This document shows positions 10,297 to 20,942 of a stretch of DNA of 64,000 nucleotides, piece after piece. The notes under the pieces are model-generated. The model had not been told where the DNA came from. It saw nothing but the letters and a program-made list of their open reading frames with translations, and made no database searches. This stretch comes from Hypericum androsaemum. Taxonomy: Eukaryota > Streptophyta > Magnoliopsida > Malpighiales > Hypericaceae. A program made the position numbers and the translations under genes. Location: the NCBI GenBank assembly GCA_963995505.1, contig OZ023197.1, positions 3,690,121-3,754,120 on the forward strand, given 5' to 3'. The first letter of the stretch is position 1. Each line of letters begins with the position of its first letter.

Positions 10297-13200
10297 ATGT
10301 CACATGAAGGTCAAACTATGGGAAACATAGACCTTAAGTTATTAGTGGATGCCTTGGCCGGGAAGCTCGAGCAGATGGTGCAAGCTCAGATGGAGCCTTT
10401 GCAACTACGCGTGGATGCCGTGGAGAGTTCTCGTGACAACCCCCAAATGCGAGGCGAACTCCAAAGGCGTAGGAGAGGAGCACCTATTGGAGAGTCGAGC
10501 GGAGCTGATTCTGAATCTGAAGAAGGCGTAGGCTCTACAAGGAGTCTTAGGAGAGCAAGAACAAACCGCCCACCTAGGGAGGCGAGGCAAAAGAGAGACG
10601 ATAATATAGGGAGTATCAAACTGAAGATACCCTCCTTTGCTGGTCGTTCTGACCCGGAGGCGTACTTAGAGTGGGAGAAGAAGATTGAGTTCGTGTTTGA
10701 TTGCCACAATAGCTCCGAAACAAAGAAGGTAAAACTTGCCATCACCGAATTCACTGATTATGATATAACTTGGTGGGATCAACTTGTGACAAGCAGAAGG
10801 AGAAATGGAGAACGCCCTATAGCTACTTGGGAAGACATGAAAGTGGTGATGAGGAAGAGATTTGTTCCAAGTCATTACTATAGAGGGCTGTATAAGAAGT
10901 TACAAGGAATGAGACAAGGAAATTTGAGCGTGGAGGAGTATTTCAAACAGATGGAGATGGCCATGATAAGAGCTGATATAGATGAAGATAGAGAAGTTAC
11001 AATGGCAAGATTCTTGAATGGACTCAATCCTGAAATTCAAGACAAGGTTGAGTTGCAACACTATGTGGAGTTGGAGGACATGGTGCATATGGCAACGAAA
11101 ATTGAGAAGCAACTCAAGAGAGGAGAGGGGAGAACAAGAGCTACATCGAGTTCTAATTGGAAGCCAAACTACCAAAAGAAGTTTGACAAGCCACAAGCAG
11201 CCAAAGTAGAGCATAAATCTGAGAGTTCTCAAGCTAATTCTCAAAGGAAAGTGGAAGTCACTCCAGCTAGGAACCGTGACATCAAGTGCTTTAAGTGTCA
11301 AGGAAGAGGGCACATCTCAAGTCAATGCCCTAACAAGCAAGCAATGGTGATCAAGGAAAGTGGAGAGATTGAAACTGAAGAAGAGGATTCGGAGCATGAA
11401 AGCATGCCTTCTTTGGAGGACGTATCCGAGGAAGAGTACCAAGCTGCTGAGAGGCTTACTCTTGTGTCTAGAAGAGCATTGAATGTGCAAGTAAAAGAAG
11501 AAAATGATGTGGCTCAAAGAGAAAATATTTTTCACACAAGGTGCTATGTCAAAGACAAGGTGTGTAGTGTCATCATAGATGGAGGAAGTTGTGCTAATGT
11601 CGCAAGCACTACTATGGTGGAGAAGTTAGGGTTACTCACTGGAAAATACCCTAAGCCTTACAAACTACAATGGCTGAATGATAGTGGAGAAGTACGAGTG
11701 ATGAAGCAAGTATTGGTAACATTCCGCATTGGCAACTATGAGGATGAAGTGTTGTGTGATGTTGTACCAATGCAAGCTGGTCATCTATTGTTAGGAAGGC
11801 CATGGCAGTTTGATAGGAAAGTGCATCATGATGGCTACACCAACAAATATTCATTTATACTTAAGAAGAGAGTAATCACCTTGGCACCCTTGTCACCATC
11901 ACAAGTTTGTGAAGATCAACGACAGTTGCAAAAAGAAAGTGATGAGCAAAGAGAACGTGACAAAAAGAAAAAGATTGAGAGGAGAGAAGAAGCCGAAAAA
12001 AAGATAGGAAAAATGGCCAATGGAGAGGAAAAGATTGAGAAAACAAAAGAAGCCGGAAAAACAGAAATTAAAACGGCCAATGAGAGAAAAACCGAGAGTT
12101 GGAAAAAGAGTTACTATGTGGGAGCAAGTGATATTAAGCAAGCATGCTTTGAAAAGAAGCCTATGATCTTACTTCGGTATAGAGAGGCACTTTTAAACAC
12201 TAACGAGCTTGAACCACATGTACCTAGTACGGTTGTGTCTCTTTTGCAGGACTACAAGGATGTCTTTCCCGACGAGCTACCACCTGGTTTGCCACCTATT
12301 CGTGGGATTGAACATCAAATAGACTTTGTTCCGGGAGCTGCCATACCTAACCGTCCCGCATATAGAAGCAATCCTGAAGAAACAAAGGAGCTTGAGAAGC
12401 AAGTCAACGAGCTATTGGAGAAAGGGTACGTGAGAGAGAGCATGAGTCCATGTGCTGTTCTAGTCCTACTTGTGCCCAAGAAGGATAAAACATGGAGAAT
12501 GTGTGTTGATTGCCGAGCAGTCAACAACATAACGGTAAAATATCGTCACCCTATTCCTCGTTTAGATGACATGTTAGATGAGTTGCATGGTTCTTGCATG
12601 TTTTCTAAGATTGATTTGAAGAGTGGTTATCATCAAATTAGGATGAAAGAAGGAGATGAGTGGAAGACTGCTTTTAAAACAAAGTATGGGTTGTATGAGG
12701 GGATGGTCATGCCATTTGGTTTGTCCAACGCACCTAGCACGTTTATGCGACTCATGAATCATGTTCTACGTCCATTCATTGGTAAATTTGTGGTTGTTTA
12801 CTTTGATGATATACTCATTTATAGCAAGAGCATGGAGGATCATTTAGAACATTTGAGATCTGTCTTAGATGCACTTAGAGAAGATCAATTGTTTGCTAAC
12901 TTGAAGAAGTGTACCTTTTGTACGGATAAGCTTGTATTCTTGGGTTTTGTTGTTGGAGCTAACGGAATACAGGTTGATGAAGAAAAGATCCGAGCTATCC
13001 GTGAATGGCCAAGCCCTACAAGTGTTGCTAATGTTAGGAGCTTTCATGGACTAGCTAGTTTTTATAGGAGATTTGTGAAGGACTTTAGTAGCATAGCCGC
13101 ACCCATAACTGGAGTCATCAAGAAGAATGTGGGCTTTACTTGGGGAGAAGCTCAAGAGAAGGCCTTCCAACTACTAAAAGGGAAGTTGACTAATGCACCC

Positions 13201-15084
13201 TTGTTAGCTTTACCTAATTTCTCTAAGACTTTTGAAATAGAGTGTGATACTTCTGGTATAGGAATTGGAGCTGTCCTTATGCAAGAAGGAAGACCCATTG
13301 CATACTTTAGTGAGAAACTAAGTGGTGCAACCTTGAATTACCCGACCTATGACAAGGAGTTGTACGCACTAGTTCGAGCATTGGAGACATGGAAGCATTA
13401 CTTGTGGCCAAAGGAGTTCGTGATTCACACTGATCATGAGTCACTCAAGCATTTAAAGGGGCAACACAAGCTGAACAAGAGGCATGCACGATGGGTGGAA
13501 TTCATTGAGACATTTCCTTATGTCATTCGCTACAAGCAAGGTAAGGAAAATGTAGTGGCTGATGCACTATCACGAAGGTACGCCTTGATCTCAACTCTTG
13601 ATGCTAAACTACTTGGCTTTGAACACATTAAAGACATGTATGTTGATGATGTTGATTTTAGCGAGTTGTATAGATCCACTGAAAGAAGTGCATTTGGTAA
13701 GTTCTTTCGTAATGAAGGTTACCTATTTCGTGAAAACAAACTTTGTGTGCCTAATTGTTCGATGCGAGAATTACTAATTCAAGAGGCACATGGAGGTGGC
13801 TTAATGGGGCATTTTGGAATTGCAAAGACCTTGGCAATGCTACAAGATCATTTCTTTTGGCCACACATGAAGAGAGACGTTGAGAGAGTTTGTGGTCGTT
13901 GCATCACTTGCAAGCAAGCCAAGTCAAAGGTAAAACCCCATGGTTTGTACACCCCACTACCTATACCTAGTGAGCCTTGGATTGATATCTCTATGGATTT
14001 TGTGTTAGGACTACCTAGGACTAAGCGTGGAAGAGATTCAATTTTTGTGGTAGTGGATAGGTTTTCTAAGATGGCACATTTCATTCCATGTCATAAGACT
14101 GATGATGCTTCAAACATTGCTGATTTGTTCTTTAGAGAGGTTGTTAGGTTGCATGGCATGCCTAGGACAATTATCTCCGATAGAGATGTTAATTTCCTAA
14201 GTTACTTTTGGAAGACCTTGTGGTGCAAGTTAGGTACTAAGTTGTTGTTTTCTACTACTTGTCATCCTCAAACTGATGGTCAAACTGAAGTAGTGAATAG
14301 GACTTTGTCTACACTTTTGAGAGCACTCATTAAGCATAACATTAAGACTTGGGAAGAATGTTTGCCTCATGTTGAGTTTGCTTATAATCGTTCTGTCCAT
14401 TCTGCTACTCAATTCTCACCATTTGAGCTTGTTTATGGATTTAATCCTTTAACTCCATTGGATTTATCACCTCTACCTTCGAGTGAGCATGTTAACTTAG
14501 ATGGCAAGAAGAAAGCTGAATTTGTCAAGCAGTTACATGAGAAAGCAAGAATGAACATCGAGAAGCGCACGGAGCACTATGCGAGACAAGCAAACAAAGG
14601 AAGGCACAAGGTTGTCTTTGAGCCGGGAGATTGGGTTTGGCTACATATGAGGAAGGAGCGTTTTCCTGTCCAAAGACGTTCAAAGTTGCTACCACGGGGA
14701 GATGGTCCATTCCAAGTGATAGAACGCATCAATGATAATGCCTACAAGCTAGACCTTCCGGGTGAGTATAATGTAAGTGCTTCGTTTAACGTGGCTGACT
14801 TGAGTCCGTTTGATGTAGGTGATGATTTGAGGACAAATCCTTTTCAAGAGGAGGGGACTGATGTGAGCAAGCCTAAGGACACACCTACTATCAAGCTTGT
14901 AGACTCGCAGCAAGTTCAAGTTCCAATTGGGCCAATGACAAGAGCAAGAGCTAGGAAGTTGCAATCTGACTTCAATGGACTAATGCAAGAAGTTTGGGCT
15001 CAAGCAAGTGCGTGGAGGACCAAGGACGTCCAAGAAGTCCAAGGGAGGCCCATGCACGTTTTGGAAGCTAAATGGGAAGTTTGA
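10297..15084 (+). CDS. gag-pol: Intact Gag-Pol polyprotein (1595 aa), Ty3/gypsy
   Basis: One uninterrupted frame encodes capsid and all replication enzymes. Domains in order: gag about residues 100-280 ([19 protein letters not shown]); CCHC knuckle [14 protein letters not shown] at 331-344; aspartic protease with [12 protein letters not shown] (D428); reverse transcriptase with catalytic YFDD at 835-838; RNase H (D984 in [11 protein letters not shown], later [10 protein letters not shown]); integrase with an HHCC zinc finger starting at H1165 and a D1234-D1295-E1331 core, the last two acids separated by 35 residues (D,D35E); then the [14 protein letters not shown] and GPFQV tail. No chromodomain follows. 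The last 74 codons, including [10 protein letters not shown], lie inside the 3' LTR. The ATG at 10297 is the first after the leader and agrees with the family's gag start. The frame shows no stop or shift. Confidence 0.95.
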   Translation: MSHEGQTMGNIDLKLLVDALAGKLEQMVQAQMEPLQLRVDAVESSRDNPQMRGELQRRRRGAPIGESSGADSESEEGVGSTRSLRRARTNRPPREARQKRDDNIGSIKLKIPSFAGRSDPEAYLEWEKKIEFVFDCHNSSETKKVKLAITEFTDYDITWWDQLVTSRRRNGERPIATWEDMKVVMRKRFVPSHYYRGLYKKLQGMRQGNLSVEEYFKQMEMAMIRADIDEDREVTMARFLNGLNPEIQDKVELQHYVELEDMVHMATKIEKQLKRGEGRTRATSSSNWKPNYQKKFDKPQAAKVEHKSESSQANSQRKVEVTPARNRDIKCFKCQGRGHISSQCPNKQAMVIKESGEIETEEEDSEHESMPSLEDVSEEEYQAAERLTLVSRRALNVQVKEENDVAQRENIFHTRCYVKDKVCSVIIDGGSCANVASTTMVEKLGLLTGKYPKPYKLQWLNDSGEVRVMKQVLVTFRIGNYEDEVLCDVVPMQAGHLLLGRPWQFDRKVHHDGYTNKYSFILKKRVITLAPLSPSQVCEDQRQLQKESDEQRERDKKKKIERREEAEKKIGKMANGEEKIEKTKEAGKTEIKTANERKTESWKKSYYVGASDIKQACFEKKPMILLRYREALLNTNELEPHVPSTVVSLLQDYKDVFPDELPPGLPPIRGIEHQIDFVPGAAIPNRPAYRSNPEETKELEKQVNELLEKGYVRESMSPCAVLVLLVPKKDKTWRMCVDCRAVNNITVKYRHPIPRLDDMLDELHGSCMFSKIDLKSGYHQIRMKEGDEWKTAFKTKYGLYEGMVMPFGLSNAPSTFMRLMNHVLRPFIGKFVVVYFDDILIYSKSMEDHLEHLRSVLDALREDQLFANLKKCTFCTDKLVFLGFVVGANGIQVDEEKIRAIREWPSPTSVANVRSFHGLASFYRRFVKDFSSIAAPITGVIKKNVGFTWGEAQEKAFQLLKGKLTNAPLLALPNFSKTFEIECDTSGIGIGAVLMQEGRPIAYFSEKLSGATLNYPTYDKELYALVRALETWKHYLWPKEFVIHTDHESLKHLKGQHKLNKRHARWVEFIETFPYVIRYKQGKENVVADALSRRYALISTLDAKLLGFEHIKDMYVDDVDFSELYRSTERSAFGKFFRNEGYLFRENKLCVPNCSMRELLIQEAHGGGLMGHFGIAKTLAMLQDHFFWPHMKRDVERVCGRCITCKQAKSKVKPHGLYTPLPIPSEPWIDISMDFVLGLPRTKRGRDSIFVVVDRFSKMAHFIPCHKTDDASNIADLFFREVVRLHGMPRTIISDRDVNFLSYFWKTLWCKLGTKLLFSTTCHPQTDGQTEVVNRTLSTLLRALIKHNIKTWEECLPHVEFAYNRSVHSATQFSPFELVYGFNPLTPLDLSPLPSSEHVNLDGKKKAEFVKQLHEKARMNIEKRTEHYARQANKGRHKVVFEPGDWVWLHMRKERFPVQRRSKLLPRGDGPFQVIERINDNAYKLDLPGEYNVSASFNVADLSPFDVGDDLRTNPFQEEGTDVSKPKDTPTIKLVDSQQVQVPIGPMTRARARKLQSDFNGLMQEVWAQASAWRTKDVQEVQGRPMHVLEAKWEV

Positions 15085-15678
15085 GATGCACGCAATCTCC
15101 TGGATGCATGCGCACATGAATTTCAAGCTTATCTTGGACATGCGTCCGTAAATTTTAGGAATTGCATCTACTATGTTTTAGGACGTGATATTTACTAGAT
15201 ATTCTATTAGTTATCTATGTTTAGATTGTTTTCCTACTTAGTTGAATAATTCGGCCAAAATCTCTTTAAATTAGGAAGGAGAATTTTGGCCAGCCTTGAA
15301 CTCCTTATTTGGAGTTAGTGTTCGTTTAGGAAATTGTAAGACTTATGGAGCCTATATAAAGAGGCATCCTCATTCAATAAAGAGATAACAATTCGGAGAA
15401 TTACTTAGCATTGGCTAATTGTGAGTTTAGATACTCGTTTGTTCTTGCTTAGGCTGGTGAGTCGTCTTGGCTGGAATTTATCTTTCACTTATCAAGCGGA
15501 TCATCCATCCCCGCTCGTGGAGTGATACGACCTTAGGTCAAGGTTCAGAAGCTCTTGCAGCGGGTTAAGGTTCAATTTCGCGCCTTAGTTCTTGTGAGTT
15601 CTTGTGAGTTGTGATCTGTTCCATTCTGAAGCAACAAACGGTCCGAGTTGTGAGTCTTTTCCGCTGAGATTCATATCA
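14859..15678 (+). repeat. 3' LTR (820 bp)
   Basis: Same length as the 5' LTR with 11 differences by eye. It begins inside the gag-pol frame (near residue 1521) and contains its stop codon at 15082-15084. Confidence 0.94.
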
Positions 15679-15683
15679 TAAAA
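15679..15683. repeat. Target-site duplication TAAAA (right)
   Basis: Exact copy of 8894-8898. Confidence 0.93.
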
Positions 15684-16369
15684 GAACCGCAAATTCTTAG
15701 GAGTTCGTGCTATACCATTCTTCATCCTCCTACCCGAAATTTTCACAACAATTAAGTGGATCATTAAGCTTAACATTTGCAAAAATGGCAGCTCCCACCG
15801 CCTTTTGCAAAAAATCGTGGATCATTCGGGTCTAAATCTAGTCAAAAATAATATTCATCATAATTGGATCCGAGTTGATGCTTAGAATCTAGATAAAATA
15901 ATCGTCCGTAACAAATTGCTTCAACCTTTTTTTTTAGAAAGACAAATTGCTTCAACTAGAACGTGCAAGTTTAGGCACAAGGGCAAGCCCTGTCATAAAG
16001 CGGAAGTAGAAAACAGAAGACAAATTATAGAGAAAGGCCCTAGTCACCCAAGGACAAGTGGTCAAAATGGTCCAGATCCCACGTCAAAATACTCTCCCTG
16101 GATTTTTAGGACCATAGATAGTGTCGTACTGTCTTACTGCATAGAAGAAAAATTGTGAGTTGTGCCTTCTCAATTAGCCCTGTTATTAGTATTAGTATTA
16201 GTAGAAGTTAATCACACTATCAAACCCTGGAAAAGGATGTATTTATAAGTTCAACCTTTCTTTTTTTTTAACTTCGGTATTTTGAGTTAAGGAAAGTCAT
16301 CTTTGTGAGTGACTCTCTTATTAATGTGTGTAAATGTTGAACTCAAAACATCATTAAAAGAAGGACAAA
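15684..16369. other. Intergenic, nothing recognised
   Basis: Right half of the sequence split by the retrotransposon. An 80-codon frame at 15916-16158 has no features I recognise and I do not support it as a gene. Confidence 0.45.
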
Positions 16370-16815
16370 CTATCCTCAGGTTCCTGAGACTGGATGAATT
16401 TACCAGTAGGATTCTTACTGTTTCGAAACCCCTCTTTTCATCCTCCAAATATCGTAAAATAGAATTCTCAGATTCCTAGCTCCGGACACCGATATCCCCA
16501 ATTTTGATCTCGGATTCTAACACCAATTTTCGAAAATGTCCTAACGACAAAGACTTTTTCAGTGGAGGAGAGAGGTTAGGAGAGGTTAGGAGAGGAGAGG
16601 AGAGGGGAGAGGGAATGATTTTTGTTTTTTAATTATTTTTTGACTGAGGGCATTTTGGTCATTGCAAAAATAATTTTGCCGGAGCTATTTTTTGGGGCCG
16701 GAGTCGGGAACCTGACAGTTCTATTTTACGGAACTTGGAGGACGAAAAGAAGGATCTCAAAACAGTAAGGACCCTACTGACGAATTCGTCAAATTCTAGG
16801 GACCTAAGAGTAATT
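16370..16815. mobile_element. Long-TIR MITE with purine-rich centre
   Basis: About 110 bp at the left (16370-16480) is the imperfect reverse complement of about 115 bp at the right (16697-16815); shared blocks include CGTAAAATAGAA, CTTACTGTTT and a TTCRTCCTCCAA block. The middle has a GGAGAGGTTAGGAGAG minisatellite (16565-16612). Long TIRs suggest a Mutator-like origin, but I could not find a TSD. Confidence 0.6.
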
Positions 16816-17930
16816 TAAATTTTTTTAATTCTTTTATTACTTGGACTAACTCTTATCAATGTCTTTCCGACTTTTTTTTATCTTTACTATTTAGAGTTGA
16901 ACAATGTCGAGTCTTATTAGGAATACCTCTCCCAATTTTATTATTTCGTCAAAAAATTTGAACTCAAAAGAATCCAAATTTTCTTACTACTACCTTTCTA
17001 CATACTTTAGATACAGGAAACCGTATTAACCAACAGAAACTAGTACAATGAAGAACCAAAGGAACCTTTCAAGAAAAAGAGAACCATTCCACCAAAAAAA
17101 ATAAGAGTACCAAAGGAAAACTGTTTGCAGTGATAAAGATTCGAATTCGAAGTTTTAATTAGTGTTTCTTTTATGGTTAAGATCAAAATATTTTTGGCCT
17201 AAGCTTTACACTAACAGATGATTATTTTAGATTTACCAACTTCAATATAAGAGTATAAAGAAAATATAAAACCCATTCAAAAATAAAGAAAATATAAATA
17301 TAGTCGCGGTAAATAAAATAGTACAGGAGATAGAGGGGGGAAAAAGGACGGCCTGAATTTTCCCCCTCTGAAGTATCGGACGGGCCTAGAGAGGTCTGTT
17401 TCCCACGTTGATCCATCTTCTGCACAACTACTAGGCCATTATTATATCATATACTTTTTAGATATCAATTATTGCATTATCTAATTTGGAAGACTGGATT
17501 AAAAAAATTGGTAATTAATTGGGGCAGCCTAAGTACACCAGATCCACACAGTCCTCACCCTCAAGCTGCCTCCAAAATTCTCTCTCTACTGGTCAGATGT
17601 GAGATCACAGTGGAAGAAGCCCCATCACTTTTATTTATGAGAGAAGGTGATAGGTCAGAACTTGAGCAAGCAAGATGAACAAAACCATAAGGCACAAGAC
17701 AAATGATCCTTCTAATTCTGATTGGAATTTATCATTTTTCTCTATTACATAGTCTGTAATAAGTAGAGTGACTGTAACACTGGAGAAAGAAAAGAAAAGG
17801 AGACTAGAACTCCCCAAAATTTATCCAAGAGGGCAAGGGAAAAAAACTAAATTAAAACCCAAAAAAGCTAAAAAGCAAAAAGACATGAAGATTATAATCT
17901 CTATGTACAATTGAACTCATCTTCCCTCCT
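16816..17930. other. Intergenic, nothing recognised
   Basis: AT-rich DNA upstream of the RTFL 3' repeats. Short open frames on both strands (for example 17222-17425 and 17472-17678) lack family motifs. Confidence 0.45.
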
Positions 17931-17959
17931 TGATGCCAAAACAAATATGCATAGAGAAG

Positions 17960-18295
17960 AAGCAACCCTTTAAAAAAGATCCAATCTTTACCAAACCCAC
18001 AAGGGAATCAAACTTCAAAGATCCAATCTTTACCCCACCAACCCCAAAAGATTCAATCTTTGCCTCCACCTCTTCACTTTTTGGGGTTATAACCCAAAAC
18101 CCACAAGGGAACCAATCTTTAAAGATCCAATCTTTGCCTCCACCTCTCCACTTTTTGGGGTTATAACCCAAAACCCACAAGGGGATCAATCTTTAAAGAT
18201 CCAATCTTTAGCCCACCAACCCCAAAAGATTCAATCTTTGCTTCCACCTGAGGACTTGCTGGTCTTGTAACCCAAAACCCACCAAAGGAATCAAG
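17960..18295. repeat. Nested tandem repeat in the 3' flank of the RTFL gene
   Basis: Blocks built from AAAGATCCAATCTTT, ACCCCAAAAGATTCAATC and TTTTTGGGGTTATAACCC recur about three times with a period of roughly 90 bp. The unit contains its own small inverted repeats (AAAGATCCAATCTTT; GGGTTATAACCC). It starts 24 bp after the RTFL stop codon, so it probably lies in the 3' UTR. It keeps frames of 78-90 codons open on both strands as a repeat artefact. Confidence 0.8.
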
Positions 18296-18318
18296 CTAAA
18301 AAAGCTTGGATCTCTGAT

Positions 18319-18606
18319 TCAAGAGTCACCATAGTCACGCCAGCAAATCAACATGGTGACACACCTCCTCATGATGTAGAACCTCGCCCTCTGCTCCTTC
18401 ACCAACCTTGCACACTTCCTGGTGAAGGCACACCTCTTGTGGTGGGAATTAGTGATCCTGTTGTTGCTGTTGTTGTTGGTGGTGGTGGTGGAGGAGCTTG
18501 TGCTCCTTGATGGGTACCCTTCCTTCTTGGAGAGCTTCCACTTCTCATCAAAGTAGAAGCTTTGGGGTGCACTTGAGCTGTGGCTAAGACTAGGAAGAGC
18601 TGCCAT
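18319..18606 (-). CDS. RTFL: DVL/ROTUNDIFOLIA-like small polypeptide (95 aa)
   Basis: RTFL/DVL peptides are plant-specific, membrane-associated small proteins that restrict polar cell proliferation in leaves and other organs when over-expressed. The conserved RTF domain is at the C-terminus: KCARLVKEQRARFYIMRRC followed by VTMLICWRDYGDS. Ahead of it are a basic patch (HHKRCAFTRK), a serine/threonine/asparagine-rich spacer and a MAALPSL start. The frame is open further upstream through a CT repeat, but that would only add (RE)n, so I choose the ATG at 18606. The length fits the family. There is no intron. A TATA box lies about 150 bp upstream and a CT-rich 5' leader precedes the start. Which RTFL member this is cannot be told. 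Confidence 0.92.
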   Translation of the reverse strand: MAALPSLSHSSSAPQSFYFDEKWKLSKKEGYPSRSTSSSTTTTNNNSNNRITNSHHKRCAFTRKCARLVKEQRARFYIMRRCVTMLICWRDYGDS

Positions 18607-18630
18607 TTGTATAGAAAAATGAAACAAAGG

Positions 18631-18631
<1 letters not shown>

Positions 18632-18666
<35 letters not shown>
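18632..18666. repeat. (CT)n microsatellite in the RTFL 5' leader
   Basis: Some 17 CT units on the plus strand, read as (GA)n in the gene's direction, 26 bp before the RTFL start codon. GA/CT runs in plant 5' leaders are common and can bind BPC-type GAGA factors; that role here is inference. Confidence 0.85.
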
Positions 18667-18668
<2 letters not shown>

Positions 18669-18751
18669 AATGGAGGGGTTCTTTCAGTTTCTGGAAGGTG
18701 AAGTTTGGGTTAAATAAGAGGGAGTGAGGAGGTTGGAGGGGTTACATTTGG

Positions 18752-18759
18752 TATTTATA
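18752..18759 (-). promoter_or_regulatory. TATA box for the RTFL gene
   Basis: TATAAATA on the minus strand, about 146 bp upstream of the RTFL ATG, placing transcription start near 18720 and the CT tract within the leader. Confidence 0.6.
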
Positions 18760-18779
18760 ATCAGATAAAAGGGAGAGTT

Positions 18780-19767
18780 AATTAAAAAGGTAAAAGTGTA
18801 GTGTTAATACAATATGGTTTCAAACTATTTCCAGATCACTATTATGTAATTTCAAAATATTCAATCAACTAATATTGATTTTTCAAATTCACATTCTACT
18901 ATCTAATTAATTTTAAAAAAATAATCCCAAATAATTAAGATTTTTTTTGTTTTTAATTTTCTTTCGAAGCAAATCAGAGAAAACATATTAAAATTTCATT
19001 TTCAGCTCTTATAATACTTTTTCATATTTTTGAGTTATTTTTAAATTTTTAAGGTAATAATACTTATGATTATTTTTATTTAAAAGATATTCAAAAAATG
19101 GAATATTTTGAGAACAGTCACTTGCCGAATATTTAAAATCATATAATGGTGTGCAAATAGAAAAAAACACAATATACTACATTCTACTTTTGCCTATAAA
19201 AATAGCATATTGGGAATGCGATGTGTGACAGTGGGTATCATCACCTGGGGCCTTGTTATAAATTTATAATAGTTGCCTCAGTAGGGCCCACATTTTATTT
19301 TCTTGTTAATTATAAAGTTTTGGCAGTTATTTATTTGTGATTTTATTATTTTAATTTTGTTTGTTTGTTATGGCGTGGGCCGAGGGTTATTAAATTGAGG
19401 TGGGTTCCCAATACATCATGGCCATCCACGGCACATGAGATAGTTGAGGGGTGAGGATTCATCAATTTTTGGGATAATATTGTTTTACTTTTAAATTTTT
19501 AAATATTTACATATGTTTCAAATTGTTTAATATTCACATATGTTTTTCAATAAAGAGACAATTATTATCAAAATTATCGTTAATATAAACACAAATGAAT
19601 ACATCATCCCGAGAGGGGTAAAAAAGACATGTCAATGACATGGTTTCTTACTAAAATGATCTATCATTGGTTTTAAGAATATTGGTCGAGACTGATTTTT
19701 TTTCTTTCAACAAGTTTTTTAAGTTTTACAGAAATACAAAGTGTTAAATAGTTCACTTTTAAGTATT
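18780..19767. other. Intergenic upstream of RTFL, nothing recognised
   Basis: AT-rich DNA without coding signal; the proximal part is presumably RTFL promoter. Confidence 0.45.
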
Positions 19768-19775
19768 AGTATCCG

Positions 19776-20617
19776 TAGGGATGGCAATTTGACCCTTATC
19801 CTGAGGGTCTACCCGGATCCAGACCCGATGGATCCAAGATCCGTTGGCTTTGACCGGGTCTAGACCCGAATCCTACCCGGATCCTTATTTTTAAAAAGGA
19901 TAAGGGCATGGATATGGACTTATAGGATCCTACCCGGATCCTACCCGAATTTTTTTTAAATATTAAAATAATATATATAAATATATTAATTACTAAAATT
20001 AGTACCACATTCTCATCACAAGTATCCAATTTAGAATTTTTTATAAGTAAATTTTATTCAACCAAGTTGTTATAAGTACCAAAATATTAAAGTATCAAAG
20101 TTACATCTTAATTGGTAAATCGGTAAAGAAAGTGAACACATATTCAACCAAAAGAAGCACCCGTTAAGTAGGCTAGTATTGTTGTCTGTGACGCTTTAAA
20201 TATCCAAGAAAAAATAACAAATTGCCAAAGGAGGAATGATGAAAAAACTTTAACCTACATAATATCAATCCAAGTTTCCAACCTTCTAATACATTCTACC
20301 ATTCAATTATTATATCAACTTGAAATTTTGTATTTGTTTTTTTATATTAACTTATTTTAGCAAACTAATAAATTGCATTCTCATTTTTCGAATGCTTCGC
20401 TATTGCGAACAAGTATGGCTTAATTTTTGTAAAATTATTTAATTTTTAAATAATACGGACCCGCGGGTCGCCCTGATCCTGCCCGGTATTTTAGGACCCG
20501 AATCCTACCCGGATCCATATTTTTAAAGAGGATAAGGATCTGGGTCGACCTTCAAAAAAGAGGGTAAGGATCTGGGTCCTATAGATCCTACCCGGATCCT
20601 GCCCATTGCCATCCCTA
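19776..20617. mobile_element. hAT-type MITE, family A, with perfect 8-bp TSD
   Basis: Ends are TAGGGATGGCAAT and its reverse complement ATTGCCATCCCTA. The 8-bp duplication AGTATCCG flanks it exactly (19768-19775 and 20618-20625). TAGGG-type ends with 8-bp duplications define hAT elements. Both subterminal regions carry clustered GGATCCGGGTAGGA / TCCTACCCGGATCC motifs, as expected for hAT transposase-binding repeats. The 842-bp element has no coding region. Relatives are at 229-972 and about 42310-42910. Confidence 0.88.
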
Positions 20618-20625
20618 AGTATCCG

Positions 20626-20942
20626 ATAGTAATTTTACTTTTTTCTACAAGAACGTAGTGAAATTTGATCCAAATTGCATATCTATTCAGTTTAATTTGT
20701 CGTTTTGAAGGACCACAGGAGTGTTTAGGCTTGGGAGGAGGGTGATTTTTTCTTTAAAAAACCTTTTATTTTCTATTGAAATTTGCATAAGAGTAGTTTT
20801 CTGCCTTTTTTGCGGTGTAAACATATGCTTCATTAATAATCATGATGACCAGTACAGAAACTCAAAAAACGAACACAAGTTGGCAGCAAGACATTCACCC
20901 TACATCAACTCTAATATACTACCTCTACGATAACATACTACT
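20626..20942. other. Intergenic, nothing recognised
   Basis: About 320 bp between two transposons. A 70-codon frame (20721-20933) has no recognisable motif. Confidence 0.45.

Larger units (their letters stand above)
8899..15678 (+). mobile_element. Complete Ty3-type LTR retrotransposon
   Basis: Two 820-bp LTRs (8899-9718 and 14859-15678) flank a tRNA-Met primer site (9721-9732), an A/G-rich leader, one intact gag-pol frame (10297-15084) and a polypurine tract (14846-14857, AAGAGGAGGGGA). The TSD is TAAAA on both sides. I count 11 differences between the LTRs in 820 bp, mostly transitions (about 1.3%), so the insertion is recent. With every catalytic motif present the copy may still be competent. 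The integrase after RT-RH places it in Ty3/gypsy; its general look is chromovirus-like but I see no chromodomain and do not assign a lineage. Confidence 0.95.

Noticed and set aside
17917..18189. Opposed 78- and 90-codon frames
   Set aside because: They follow the 90-bp tandem repeat next to the RTFL gene, which keeps both strands open; no domain is present.
18319..18669. The longer RTFL start with an (ER)n N-terminus
   Set aside because: The added residues come only from the GA/CT microsatellite; the ATG at 18606 gives a normal family N-terminus.
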